DNA from: Bacillota bacterium
GTDB taxonomy: Bacteria; Bacillota; Clostridia; Lachnospirales; Lachnospiraceae
Reading direction: 5' to 3'
NCBI GenBank assembly: GCA_023439505.1
Contig: JAEXNR010000032.1
Span: 62,001-126,000, forward strand
DNA length: 64,000 nucleotides
Notes under the pieces: generated by a model
What the model was told of the DNA's origin: nothing
Database searches by the model: none
What the model saw: the letters and a program-made list of their open reading frames with translations, nothing else
Part shown: positions 27,104 to 34,729 of the stretch, piece by piece
How positions within the stretch are numbered: position 1 is the first letter of the stretch
Layout: every line of letters starts with the position of its first letter
Made by a program: the position numbers and the translations under genes

Positions 27104-27372
27104 TGTTGCAGATAATACTTTTGGGGGCTAAGCCGGACGGATACACCATATCTTGGAATAATAGGATTATGGCCGATGATTACAATGGGGATGTCTTTAT
27201 TGGCGCAATTCATCTTTATAAGGATTCTTGCGAGAGATTTCCGGAATTTGAAAAGCTAATTCATACACAAGTTTGTGTCTGCGAAATCCTCAGTTCAAAC
27301 TTAGGGTGTATGGGAGCTGGCATGGCTGATTATTTGAGATGCCGCGCTGTGGTATTATGCCTGGAAGTGTAA
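27103..27372 (+). CDS. Small hypothetical ORF, doubtful
   Basis: An 89-codon frame that I do not recognise. In its favour, the start overlaps the YitT stop as TAATG and the stop lies 6 bases before a strong terminator, as if it were the last gene of the transcript. Against it, there is no ribosome binding site, the composition is unusual (several Cys at the end), and bases 27257-27312 form a long hairpin inside it, which suggests non-coding or repeat DNA. It may be a decayed gene or an untranslated tail. Confidence 0.25.
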   Translation: MLQIILLGAKPDGYTISWNNRIMADDYNGDVFIGAIHLYKDSCERFPEFEKLIHTQVCVCEILSSNLGCMGAGMADYLRCRAVVLCLEV

Positions 27373-27378
27373 GATAGG

Positions 27379-27432
27379 GACAGCTATAAAATGACGTTGC
27401 AATACAACGATATTTTATAGCTGTCTTTTTTA
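27379..27432 (+). terminator. Strong intrinsic terminator
   Basis: A 14-bp perfect stem (GACAGCTATAAAAT with ATTTTATAGCTGTC) around a loop that contains a smaller TTG/CAA pairing, followed by TTTTTTA. It ends the YitT transcript and insulates the importer operon downstream. Confidence 0.85.
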
Positions 27433-27445
27433 TCCTATGCGGAAA

Positions 27446-27509
27446 GTATATATAGTGCACGAAAAATATATATCGTGAGTTCCGGCATTGATCAAAGGTT
27501 TGTATAATG
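27446..27509 (+). promoter_or_regulatory. Activator-type promoter with phased direct repeat
   Basis: Perfect -10 TATAAT (27504-27509) and a poor -35 TTCCGG (27481-27486) with 17-base spacing. Immediately upstream are two direct repeats, GTATATATAGTG (27446-27457) and ATATATATCGTG (27466-27477), exactly 20 bases apart. Two-turn phasing next to a weak -35 is the usual layout for an AraC-type activator. The YesN-like regulator of this locus is the natural candidate. Confidence 0.5.
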
Positions 27510-27544
27510 AAATCAAATCAAAGCGAAAAGAGGTGAAGACAACG

Positions 27545-28507
27545 ATGATCATGAAAAAACAGAAAGAAAACAGCTTATTGTCCGGAAATAAACGGCTCTC
27601 TTTGCTAAAGAAGCAGAAGGTTTTGCAGTTTATGTTTTTGGGTGGACTGATCTGGATGTTGATTTTCTGCTTTTGGCCAATGTTCGGATTGATCGGAGCT
27701 TTTCAGGAGTACAACATAACAAAAGGTTTTATCAAAAGTGATTTTATTGGTCTTAAGAATTTTAAAGAGATGTTTATGGATGATCTGTTTATAAAATCTC
27801 TGATTAATATGCTCGGATTAAGTTTCACGAAGATTGTTTTTGCGATTAGTATGCCCATCCTATTTGCTATATTATTGAATGAAATTCGTAACCCCAGATT
27901 TAAGAAGATTGTACAGACGGCAAGTTATCTACCTCATTTTATATCCTGGGTTGTCGTGGCCGGATTGTTTACCATGTGGCTGGATAAGAGTGGATTGGTT
28001 AATAATATATTAATGCAAATGAAAATTGTGGAGACCCCTGTTTCCTACCTGAATGAGCCGAAAATGTTCTGGCTGCTGATGGCATTTATCGATACATGGA
28101 AAGAGACAGGATGGTGGGCCATTATTTACCTGGCGGCAATTGCGGGCATTAATCATGAATTATATGAATCTGCAATGGTGGATGGAGCCGGACGGATAAG
28201 AAGGATATTAAGTATTACCTTACCATCCATAAAGCCAACCATTATGACGGTTACAACCCTTAGCATCGGAAGTATGATTTATGGCGGATTATCAGGATCA
28301 AATATGCAGCAGTCGCTGCTTTTTGGAAATCCCCTGAACTATGACGCATCCTCAATATTAGAGACCTATGTAATACGAATGGGCATGAATCAGGGAAGAT
28401 ATTCTTATGCTATCGCAGCTGGGCTGATTCTGGCAGTGATGTCTTTTGGACTATTTAGCACAGCAAATGCGGTCAGCAAAAAGATATCAGGGGTGTCGAT
28501 CTATTAA
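27545..28507 (+). CDS. Sugar ABC transporter permease, LplB type
   Basis: About 320 residues with six membrane helices and the permease EAA loop ESAMVDGAGRIRRILSITLP. It belongs to the LplB/YteP branch of carbohydrate importers, whose members usually lack a dedicated ATPase gene and share MsmX-type ATPases. The ATG after GAGGTGAAGAC is the best start; a longer in-frame start lies 57 bases upstream. First gene of the importer operon LplB-LplC-LplA. Expected substrates are oligosaccharides. Confidence 0.93.
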   Translation: MIMKKQKENSLLSGNKRLSLLKKQKVLQFMFLGGLIWMLIFCFWPMFGLIGAFQEYNITKGFIKSDFIGLKNFKEMFMDDLFIKSLINMLGLSFTKIVFAISMPILFAILLNEIRNPRFKKIVQTASYLPHFISWVVVAGLFTMWLDKSGLVNNILMQMKIVETPVSYLNEPKMFWLLMAFIDTWKETGWWAIIYLAAIAGINHELYESAMVDGAGRIRRILSITLPSIKPTIMTVTTLSIGSMIYGGLSGSNMQQSLLFGNPLNYDASSILETYVIRMGMNQGRYSYAIAAGLILAVMSFGLFSTANAVSKKISGVSIY

Positions 28508-28522
28508 GCCGGGAGGAAGGTC

Positions 28523-29404
28523 ATGAAAGCTAAGACAGAAAATAGAATTGTAAATATTGTAGTAACAGTAATTATGGTGATCGCAGTGCTGATTTGCGTA
28601 TATCCGTTGTGGTATGCATTAATTAATGCGTTGAATGATGCCAATGATATTGCAGACAATGGGTTTATCTACCTTTTCACAAGAGTGTTCACGTTAAAAA
28701 ACCTATCCTTGGTTTTTGAAGAAAAAACATTATTATATGCCTTTGGTGTAACCGCAGCAAGAACAATCATTGGAACGGTTTTAAGTGTTGCTTTTACCGC
28801 AATCGTGTCCTATCCTTTATCAAGGGGATATTTGGTGGGCCGAAAGATCTATATGAGAATTGGTGTCATTACAATGTACTTTTACGGAGGTTTGATTCCT
28901 ACCTTTCTGGTATATAACCAACTGCGATTGATTGATACTTTTTGGGTATACATATTCCCAACCATGTTCTCCTTCTTTAATGCGGTCATATTTATTAATT
29001 TTTTTAATTCCATACCTGCTGCGTTAGAAGAGGCAGCTAAAATTGACGGAGCAGATGACTGGAAGGTATTTTCTAAGATTATGATGCCATTATCAAAACC
29101 GGTTGTTGCAACGATTGCACTATTCGTGGGTGTCAATCAATGGAATTCGTGGTTTGATTCGGCGTATTTTACAACATCACCAATTCTGGCAACCTTGCAG
29201 CAGATCCTATATGGAATCATCAGTCAGAGCCAGGGTGCTGTAATTGCAGCGCAAAGACTGGGTGCCAGCAACATTAATCTTAATCTAATTGATGCCATCA
29301 AATATGCAACCATGGTGATATCAATTCTCCCCATTGCCTGTATCTATCCTTTCCTGCAGAAGTATTTTGTCGGAGGAATGATGGTTGGTGCAGTGAAGGA
29401 ATAG
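28523..29404 (+). CDS. Sugar ABC transporter permease, LplC/YtcP type
   Basis: A 293-residue permease with six membrane helices and the EAA loop LEEAAKIDGADDWKVFSKIMMP. It ends in the subfamily signature YPFLQKYFVGGMMVGAVKE. It is the usual partner of the LplB-type permease encoded 15 bases upstream. GGGAGGAAGG is the ribosome binding site. Both permeases form the transmembrane channel for the lipoprotein encoded next. No ATPase gene is present in the locus. Confidence 0.95.
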   Translation: MKAKTENRIVNIVVTVIMVIAVLICVYPLWYALINALNDANDIADNGFIYLFTRVFTLKNLSLVFEEKTLLYAFGVTAARTIIGTVLSVAFTAIVSYPLSRGYLVGRKIYMRIGVITMYFYGGLIPTFLVYNQLRLIDTFWVYIFPTMFSFFNAVIFINFFNSIPAALEEAAKIDGADDWKVFSKIMMPLSKPVVATIALFVGVNQWNSWFDSAYFTTSPILATLQQILYGIISQSQGAVIAAQRLGASNINLNLIDAIKYATMVISILPIACIYPFLQKYFVGGMMVGAVKE

Positions 29405-29465
29405 GATCATATGCCATCATGGCATTTGATATATAAAAAGGTTTACAATCAGGAGGAGGATATTA

Positions 29466-31112
29466 ATGAAAGTCAAAACAGCAAAAAGAGTAATGGCGGG
29501 TTTCCTTTGTATGATCATGATCGCGGGGACACTGCTGGGGTGCTCAAAATCGGGATCAGAAAAAGAAAATAAACCCAATGATGAGAAGAAAGCTACTACC
29601 GATACGGACGGATCAAAAATACCGGAGGAGAAGGAAAAAGCAGCCAAGATTGTGCATTTCTACAACTTTGACTGGGCGGACGATAATTTTCAGAATACCG
29701 ATATTGGCGTTGAGCTTCAAAAAAGAACCAATACAGAATTAACACTTATGAAGTCTCCAACTTCCGATAATACGAAGTTGAACGTGATGCTTACCTCAGG
29801 ACAGTTACCGGATATCATAACCCTGGACAGAAATGACCCTATGGTTTCCAAGTTAATTGAAAGCGGTCAAGTATATGCATTATCAGATTTAATTGACGAA
29901 TATGCGCCGCAAATGCGTGAAACAAGTGAAAAAGAATATTATGAATATTATAACTGGACGGATGGAAAGCAGTATTATTTTCCTAATTTCCTGATCACCG
30001 ACTGGGATATTCAACAGCCCAATTGTGATCCTGTAGCAAAATCATTCAATGCTTTTCGCAGTGATGTGTATGAAGCAATCGGAAGTCCGCAAATTAAAAC
30101 AGCAGATCAGTTATTTGATGCATTAATGGCTGCAAAGGAGAAATACCCGAACCTTACACCCTGGTATTTCGGACCGTTTAATCAGAACAATACCTTCTTT
30201 AAAGCATCAGAATTTAACGGCAATATGTTTCCTGCGACTCAGTTTGGTGTGAAGCTGTATGAAGTACAGGATGGTAATGTGGTTTCCGGTGTTCGAACAG
30301 AAAAGTTCCAGAATTTCATTAAATTCATGAACAAGTGTTATACCAATGATTTACTGGCAGCAGAATCCTTCGCAGATACTTCGGATATCTCTGTTGCAAA
30401 ACTTGCTGAAGGAAAGTTTGCAATGGTAACGGGAGATCAGAATACGTTACCGGAAGGGGTTAAGATCCAAGACAGCGCCAAAGCCTCCTGGACACCGATG
30501 CCATATCTGGAAGGAGCCGAATATTTTAAAGATGGTGCAGGATGGACAGCAACCTTCATAACAAAGAACTGTAAAGATTTAGAGGGCGTAATGCGATATG
30601 TATCCTACTGCGCTTCGGAGGAAGGAAGATTACTGATTTCCACCGGTATCGAAGGGGTGCACTGGCAATACGAAGAAATAGACGGAAAGAAAGTACCGAG
30701 ATTTTTACCGGAATGGGATGAATTAAGATTATCAAACTGGAGTGAGTTCACCAAGAAGGGCGGTTTTACAAATAATTTTGCTTTCGAAGATAATTACATT
30801 CACAATGTAGCATATACAAAATTCACCAGTGAAAAATCTGATTACTATAAGAAGTTAGATGAATATTATAAGCCGTTTATTAAGGCGGATATCGCAATAG
30901 GATTAATCAATCCTTCCGGTACGTCGGAGGAAGGTACCATTCAGTCAAAAATTTCCGAGCTCTCCATCTCTTACTATCCGAAGATGGTAATGGCCAAGAA
31001 TGAAACAAAGGCAATGGAAATCTATCATGATTTCATCGAGAAGCTGGATGAATTTGGCCTTAAGAAATTAGAGAATATATGGGCAGCCAATTTAGCAACC
31101 GCAGGTAAATAA
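29466..31112 (+). CDS. Extracellular sugar-binding lipoprotein, LplA type
   Basis: A 548-residue substrate-binding protein with a lipoprotein signal peptide and lipobox LLGC (Cys near residue 27), then a charged linker and a large bilobal binding domain typical of LplA/YtcQ proteins. It is anchored on the outer face of the membrane and delivers oligosaccharide to the two permeases. GGAGGAGG precedes the ATG. A terminator directly follows, so the importer forms one transcriptional unit. Confidence 0.94.
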   Translation: MKVKTAKRVMAGFLCMIMIAGTLLGCSKSGSEKENKPNDEKKATTDTDGSKIPEEKEKAAKIVHFYNFDWADDNFQNTDIGVELQKRTNTELTLMKSPTSDNTKLNVMLTSGQLPDIITLDRNDPMVSKLIESGQVYALSDLIDEYAPQMRETSEKEYYEYYNWTDGKQYYFPNFLITDWDIQQPNCDPVAKSFNAFRSDVYEAIGSPQIKTADQLFDALMAAKEKYPNLTPWYFGPFNQNNTFFKASEFNGNMFPATQFGVKLYEVQDGNVVSGVRTEKFQNFIKFMNKCYTNDLLAAESFADTSDISVAKLAEGKFAMVTGDQNTLPEGVKIQDSAKASWTPMPYLEGAEYFKDGAGWTATFITKNCKDLEGVMRYVSYCASEEGRLLISTGIEGVHWQYEEIDGKKVPRFLPEWDELRLSNWSEFTKKGGFTNNFAFEDNYIHNVAYTKFTSEKSDYYKKLDEYYKPFIKADIAIGLINPSGTSEEGTIQSKISELSISYYPKMVMAKNETKAMEIYHDFIEKLDEFGLKKLENIWAANLATAGK

Positions 31113-31122
31113 TAAAGAGATA

Positions 31123-31158
31123 GAAGAGACTACTGAACATGAGGCAGTCTCTTCTTTT
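31123..31158 (+). terminator. Intrinsic terminator after the importer
   Basis: GAAGAGACTACTG pairs with CAGTCTCTTC (one bulged A) around AACATGAGG, followed by TTTT. It lies 10 bases after the binding-protein stop. Confidence 0.75.
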
Positions 31159-31268
31159 CCATGAATAAAATGAATGAATCCGGAAGTCTATGAACGGGTT
31201 TTCATCTTGTTTGTGAATTGGTGTTTGGTTATAATTGATAATATAAATTCAGTATAGCGGAGGAATTC

Positions 31269-33014
31269 ATGAGAATTCGGCATAATCATAAAATGAAATT
31301 ACAGCCCAAAATGATGATATCATTTTTATTGTTATTATTTATTCCGGTTATTGTGATCGCCATGTTTGGATACAGGCAGTATGTTCATTCCGTCATAAAG
31401 GAAGTGAATGAGGGACAGGAGTACTCTCTGGCTGAGTATGGTACGAATGTAACGGATATCCTCCTGCAGGTGGAAGATATGACTTCTAAAATTGCTATGA
31501 ATCCGGTGTTGGTAAACTATTTTTATGATGAGAGCTTTACGGATCTGGATTACATAGAGTTTTCCAGGCAGTATTTTGCCAACTTTACGAACTGGCTTGA
31601 GAATTTCGGTACGAGAAAGACGAGGCTTCATTTTTTTACCAGAAACCCGAATGTTTTTGAAAACGAATATGTAAGTTATATCCCGTTTGAGACAGAACAG
31701 AAGAAATGGTATCGGAATACCGTCCTGAAAGCAGATAAAAAAATATACTGGGAACATGGCGTCACCAGAAGCGAGAAACATTATGTCATAGAAGAAGATT
31801 CCAACGATAAATTTACTGCTTATTCGGCATTACTTCCAATGAATGACTCCGCATCTAAAACGATTGCGTCAGTATCTATTCCTTATGAAGAAATATTAAA
31901 GGAACATCCCTTGGTAGAAGGGATGTTATGGTATGTCTTCGATAATCAGGGAGCGCTTCTTTATGCTACGGGAAAGGTCTTGAATACAGAACCGATGAAC
32001 GGAAGGATTGTGACCATTGAACAGGACAGCTATCTGATCCATCAGGCTGATTTAGGGGATTACGGCTTGCACTTATATGCCTGTTATCCCCAGACGCTTG
32101 CACAGAAAAGCATCGCAAAGGTCAGAGACATCTTTATGATGTCATTGGTTGGGGCTGTCATACTTTTGGTTTTTGTCAGCTATATGCTGTCAAAGAGTCT
32201 ATCAAAACGCCTGGAGCGATTGGCAAAAACAATGCATACCGTTCAGAAAGAAGGTCTGGAAGTTAGAGCAATCGTAGATGGAACAGATGAGATTGGGACG
32301 CTGGCGCAGGAATTTAATGAAATGGTAAAAAAGATAAAAGTGCTTACAGATCATTATTACAAGGCGGAAATATTGCGTCGTGATGCTATTGTTAAGGCTT
32401 TGGAGGGGAAGATTAATCCACATTTCTTATACAACAGCCTAGAAACAATCAGCATGATGGCGGAAATAAAAAATGAGCTGGATATCTCAGATGCAGTATC
32501 CTCTTTGGGCGAAATTGTAAGATACAATTTGTCCCAGGGGGGAGATATGACGGAGCTTGGATTGGAGATAGAACACCTCAGATCATATTGTGACATTCAT
32601 AATCTGATGATGAACAGCCGGCTGCATTTAAACGTGGAGCTGTTGGATCATACACCGACATGCTCCATAATGAAGCTATTATTACAGCCGGTGGTGGAAA
32701 ATTCCATCCTGCATGGGTTCAAAGATTATGGTGGCATATGTGAGATAAATGTGCGTGCCTGGATTGAGGGTAATCACATTTATATCAGTGTTAAGGATAA
32801 TGGAAACGGTATCGATAAGAAGCAGCTGGAGGCCCTAAATAATCATATGGAGGAAGAGGAAGACCATATGCTCCCTTCTTCGGGGAATGGGATGGCACTA
32901 CGAAATGTCTACCAAAGGATACGTCTGAAGTATGGAACAGATTATGGTATGGAAATAGAAAGTCAGGCAGGTGTCGGGACAAAAGTGTTATTGATACTTC
33001 CGCTAATCAGATAG
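31269..33014 (+). CDS. YesM-type sensor histidine kinase
   Basis: A 581-residue kinase: N-terminal helix (about 13-33), extracytoplasmic sensor (about 35-285), second helix (about 290-310), HAMP, His_kinase block INPHFLYNSLETISMM and ATPase domain (VENSILHGF, DNGNGID, GNGMALRNV). It sits between the LplABC importer and the YesN-type regulator, the standard layout in which the pair induces import of the sensed oligosaccharide. GGAGG site 5 bases before the ATG. Confidence 0.94.
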   Translation: MRIRHNHKMKLQPKMMISFLLLLFIPVIVIAMFGYRQYVHSVIKEVNEGQEYSLAEYGTNVTDILLQVEDMTSKIAMNPVLVNYFYDESFTDLDYIEFSRQYFANFTNWLENFGTRKTRLHFFTRNPNVFENEYVSYIPFETEQKKWYRNTVLKADKKIYWEHGVTRSEKHYVIEEDSNDKFTAYSALLPMNDSASKTIASVSIPYEEILKEHPLVEGMLWYVFDNQGALLYATGKVLNTEPMNGRIVTIEQDSYLIHQADLGDYGLHLYACYPQTLAQKSIAKVRDIFMMSLVGAVILLVFVSYMLSKSLSKRLERLAKTMHTVQKEGLEVRAIVDGTDEIGTLAQEFNEMVKKIKVLTDHYYKAEILRRDAIVKALEGKINPHFLYNSLETISMMAEIKNELDISDAVSSLGEIVRYNLSQGGDMTELGLEIEHLRSYCDIHNLMMNSRLHLNVELLDHTPTCSIMKLLLQPVVENSILHGFKDYGGICEINVRAWIEGNHIYISVKDNGNGIDKKQLEALNNHMEEEEDHMLPSSGNGMALRNVYQRIRLKYGTDYGMEIESQAGVGTKVLLILPLIR

Positions 33015-33025
33015 GAGATGATGTT

Positions 33026-34567
33026 GTGAAGCTATTATTGATCGATGATGAAGAGATTATTCGGAGAGGTCTTCGGGCTATGATTTCAAGATTCCCGGAA
33101 TTCTCCTTTGAAATATTTGAGGCGGAAGATGGCGTAAGTGCCTGGAAGCTGGTGCAGGCACTGTCACCGGATATCATAATCCTGGATGTACGAATGCCTT
33201 ATTTAGATGGGATCGATTTTTTAAAATTGTATGCGCGGGAGAGAGTGAAGGGAAGGGTCATTGTACTGTCAGGATATAATGAATTCAATTATGCACAATC
33301 CGCATTGAGGTATGGAGCAATTGATTATCTGTTAAAGCCCGTAAAAAGAGAATTGTTGTTGCAAACCTTATCACGTGCTGTCGATAGCCTGAGAGAAGAA
33401 CAACATTTTCTTATGGCAGAGGAACGGCTGAATAAAGCCCTCACAAATCTGCAGAAAGAACGATTAAAGAATGTTGTTCTTCTGGCAGGTCAGGGAAAAT
33501 ATGGATTTGATGAGTACCTGCAGCAGTATGATTTGCATTTTCCGTATGAAACCTGTGTGGTGATCAGTGCCGTGATGAAAGACTATTCAGATGCTGAACT
33601 GGTACCGGCAAGTATCTCCTTATTGGAAGAAAGTCTGCTGGAGCGTTTCCCTTCCATGCTTTGCACACCATACAAGGATAATATGCTGTTTGGGATTATA
33701 GGATATGATCGCCTGGATAAAAGACGACTTCAGGACGACTTGGAGGAGATCTGTCATAAATTTCATACCACCGGAACACATCTGGTAGTTGGGGTCAGCG
33801 ATACGGGATCTACCGCCAGCCAACTAAATAAACTGTTAAAGGCAGCAGAAAATGCATGCTTAGAACAGCTGGCACAACCGGATAACGATTGCTTTTTTGC
33901 AACAGAAACTGATCCGGAGACCTTTGTTGAAATCAGCGAAGCAGATGTTTTTACGTTGGAAAGATATGCAAAGCAGGAAGAAACGGACAAATTGGAGTTG
34001 TTTCTGAACCAAAAATTCAAGCGGATGGAAACAGTAAAGGCATATATTAACCTTCTCTTTAGCTATGCCATGGAGCTGGCCGTCAGAAGAAATGAGAATG
34101 TCATGAAAGAGCATGCGAAGGCAATCCTACTGGGACGATTTTCAGAAGGAATATCTTTTTGTGTTTCTTTAAAAGAACTGAATGAATTTTATATGGATTT
34201 AATTACACAGATTGTAGCAGGAAATCCGGTAAAAATAGATGATGCAAGCATGAAAAAAGCAATCTTAATTGCCAAGGAATATATACAGAAAAATTATGCG
34301 CAGGACTTGACACTGGCTAAGATTGCTGACTATGTTGGAATGAATCCTTCCTATTTTAGTGTTTTATTTAAAAAAGAGTGTAAAATAAGCCTGATTAACT
34401 ATTTAAATCATATCCGGATTGAAAGAGCACTCAGATATTTACAGGACCCTCAGTGCCGCGTATATGAAGCCGCTCTGGCGGTCGGTTTCCATGATGAAAA
34501 GTATTTTAGCAGGATATTTAAGAAAAATATGGGTATATCGCCGAGTGAATACCGGGAGAAATGCTGA
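33026..34567 (+). CDS. YesN-type response regulator with AraC output domain
   Basis: A 513-residue regulator: receiver 1-120 with DDE pocket and phospho-acceptor D54 (IILDVRMPYLDG), a long middle region (about 130-400) and a C-terminal AraC helix-turn-helix pair (LTLAKIADYVGMNPSYFSVL, then VYEAALAVGFHDEKYFSRIF). GTG start behind AGGAGATGATGTT. It is coupled to the kinase 11 bases upstream and is the likely activator of the importer promoter and perhaps of the GH94 gene. Confidence 0.95.
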   Translation: MKLLLIDDEEIIRRGLRAMISRFPEFSFEIFEAEDGVSAWKLVQALSPDIIILDVRMPYLDGIDFLKLYARERVKGRVIVLSGYNEFNYAQSALRYGAIDYLLKPVKRELLLQTLSRAVDSLREEQHFLMAEERLNKALTNLQKERLKNVVLLAGQGKYGFDEYLQQYDLHFPYETCVVISAVMKDYSDAELVPASISLLEESLLERFPSMLCTPYKDNMLFGIIGYDRLDKRRLQDDLEEICHKFHTTGTHLVVGVSDTGSTASQLNKLLKAAENACLEQLAQPDNDCFFATETDPETFVEISEADVFTLERYAKQEETDKLELFLNQKFKRMETVKAYINLLFSYAMELAVRRNENVMKEHAKAILLGRFSEGISFCVSLKELNEFYMDLITQIVAGNPVKIDDASMKKAILIAKEYIQKNYAQDLTLAKIADYVGMNPSYFSVLFKKECKISLINYLNHIRIERALRYLQDPQCRVYEAALAVGFHDEKYFSRIFKKNMGISPSEYREKC

Positions 34568-34603
34568 CAGGGATACGATGCCACAGATCCTTCCATATTT
34601 TTT

Positions 34604-34695
34604 ACGCTAAAAGTAGATATATTCAGTTCCTTATTTTCTAAGAGTTGTTATGATTGACATGTAAAATATGATTGCTCTTCTATCAGTTTTAGCGT
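34604..34695. repeat. Spaced inverted repeat upstream of the GH94 gene
   Basis: ACGCTAAAA at 34604-34612 and its exact complement TTTTAGCGT at 34687-34695, 74 bases apart, flank the only promoter-like sequence in this gap (TTGACA at 34654, weak -10). The arrangement could be paired operator sites. It could also be chance. Confidence 0.3.
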
Positions 34696-34729
34696 GTACT
34701 TCTGGTGGATTAGAAAATAGGAGGTCTAT

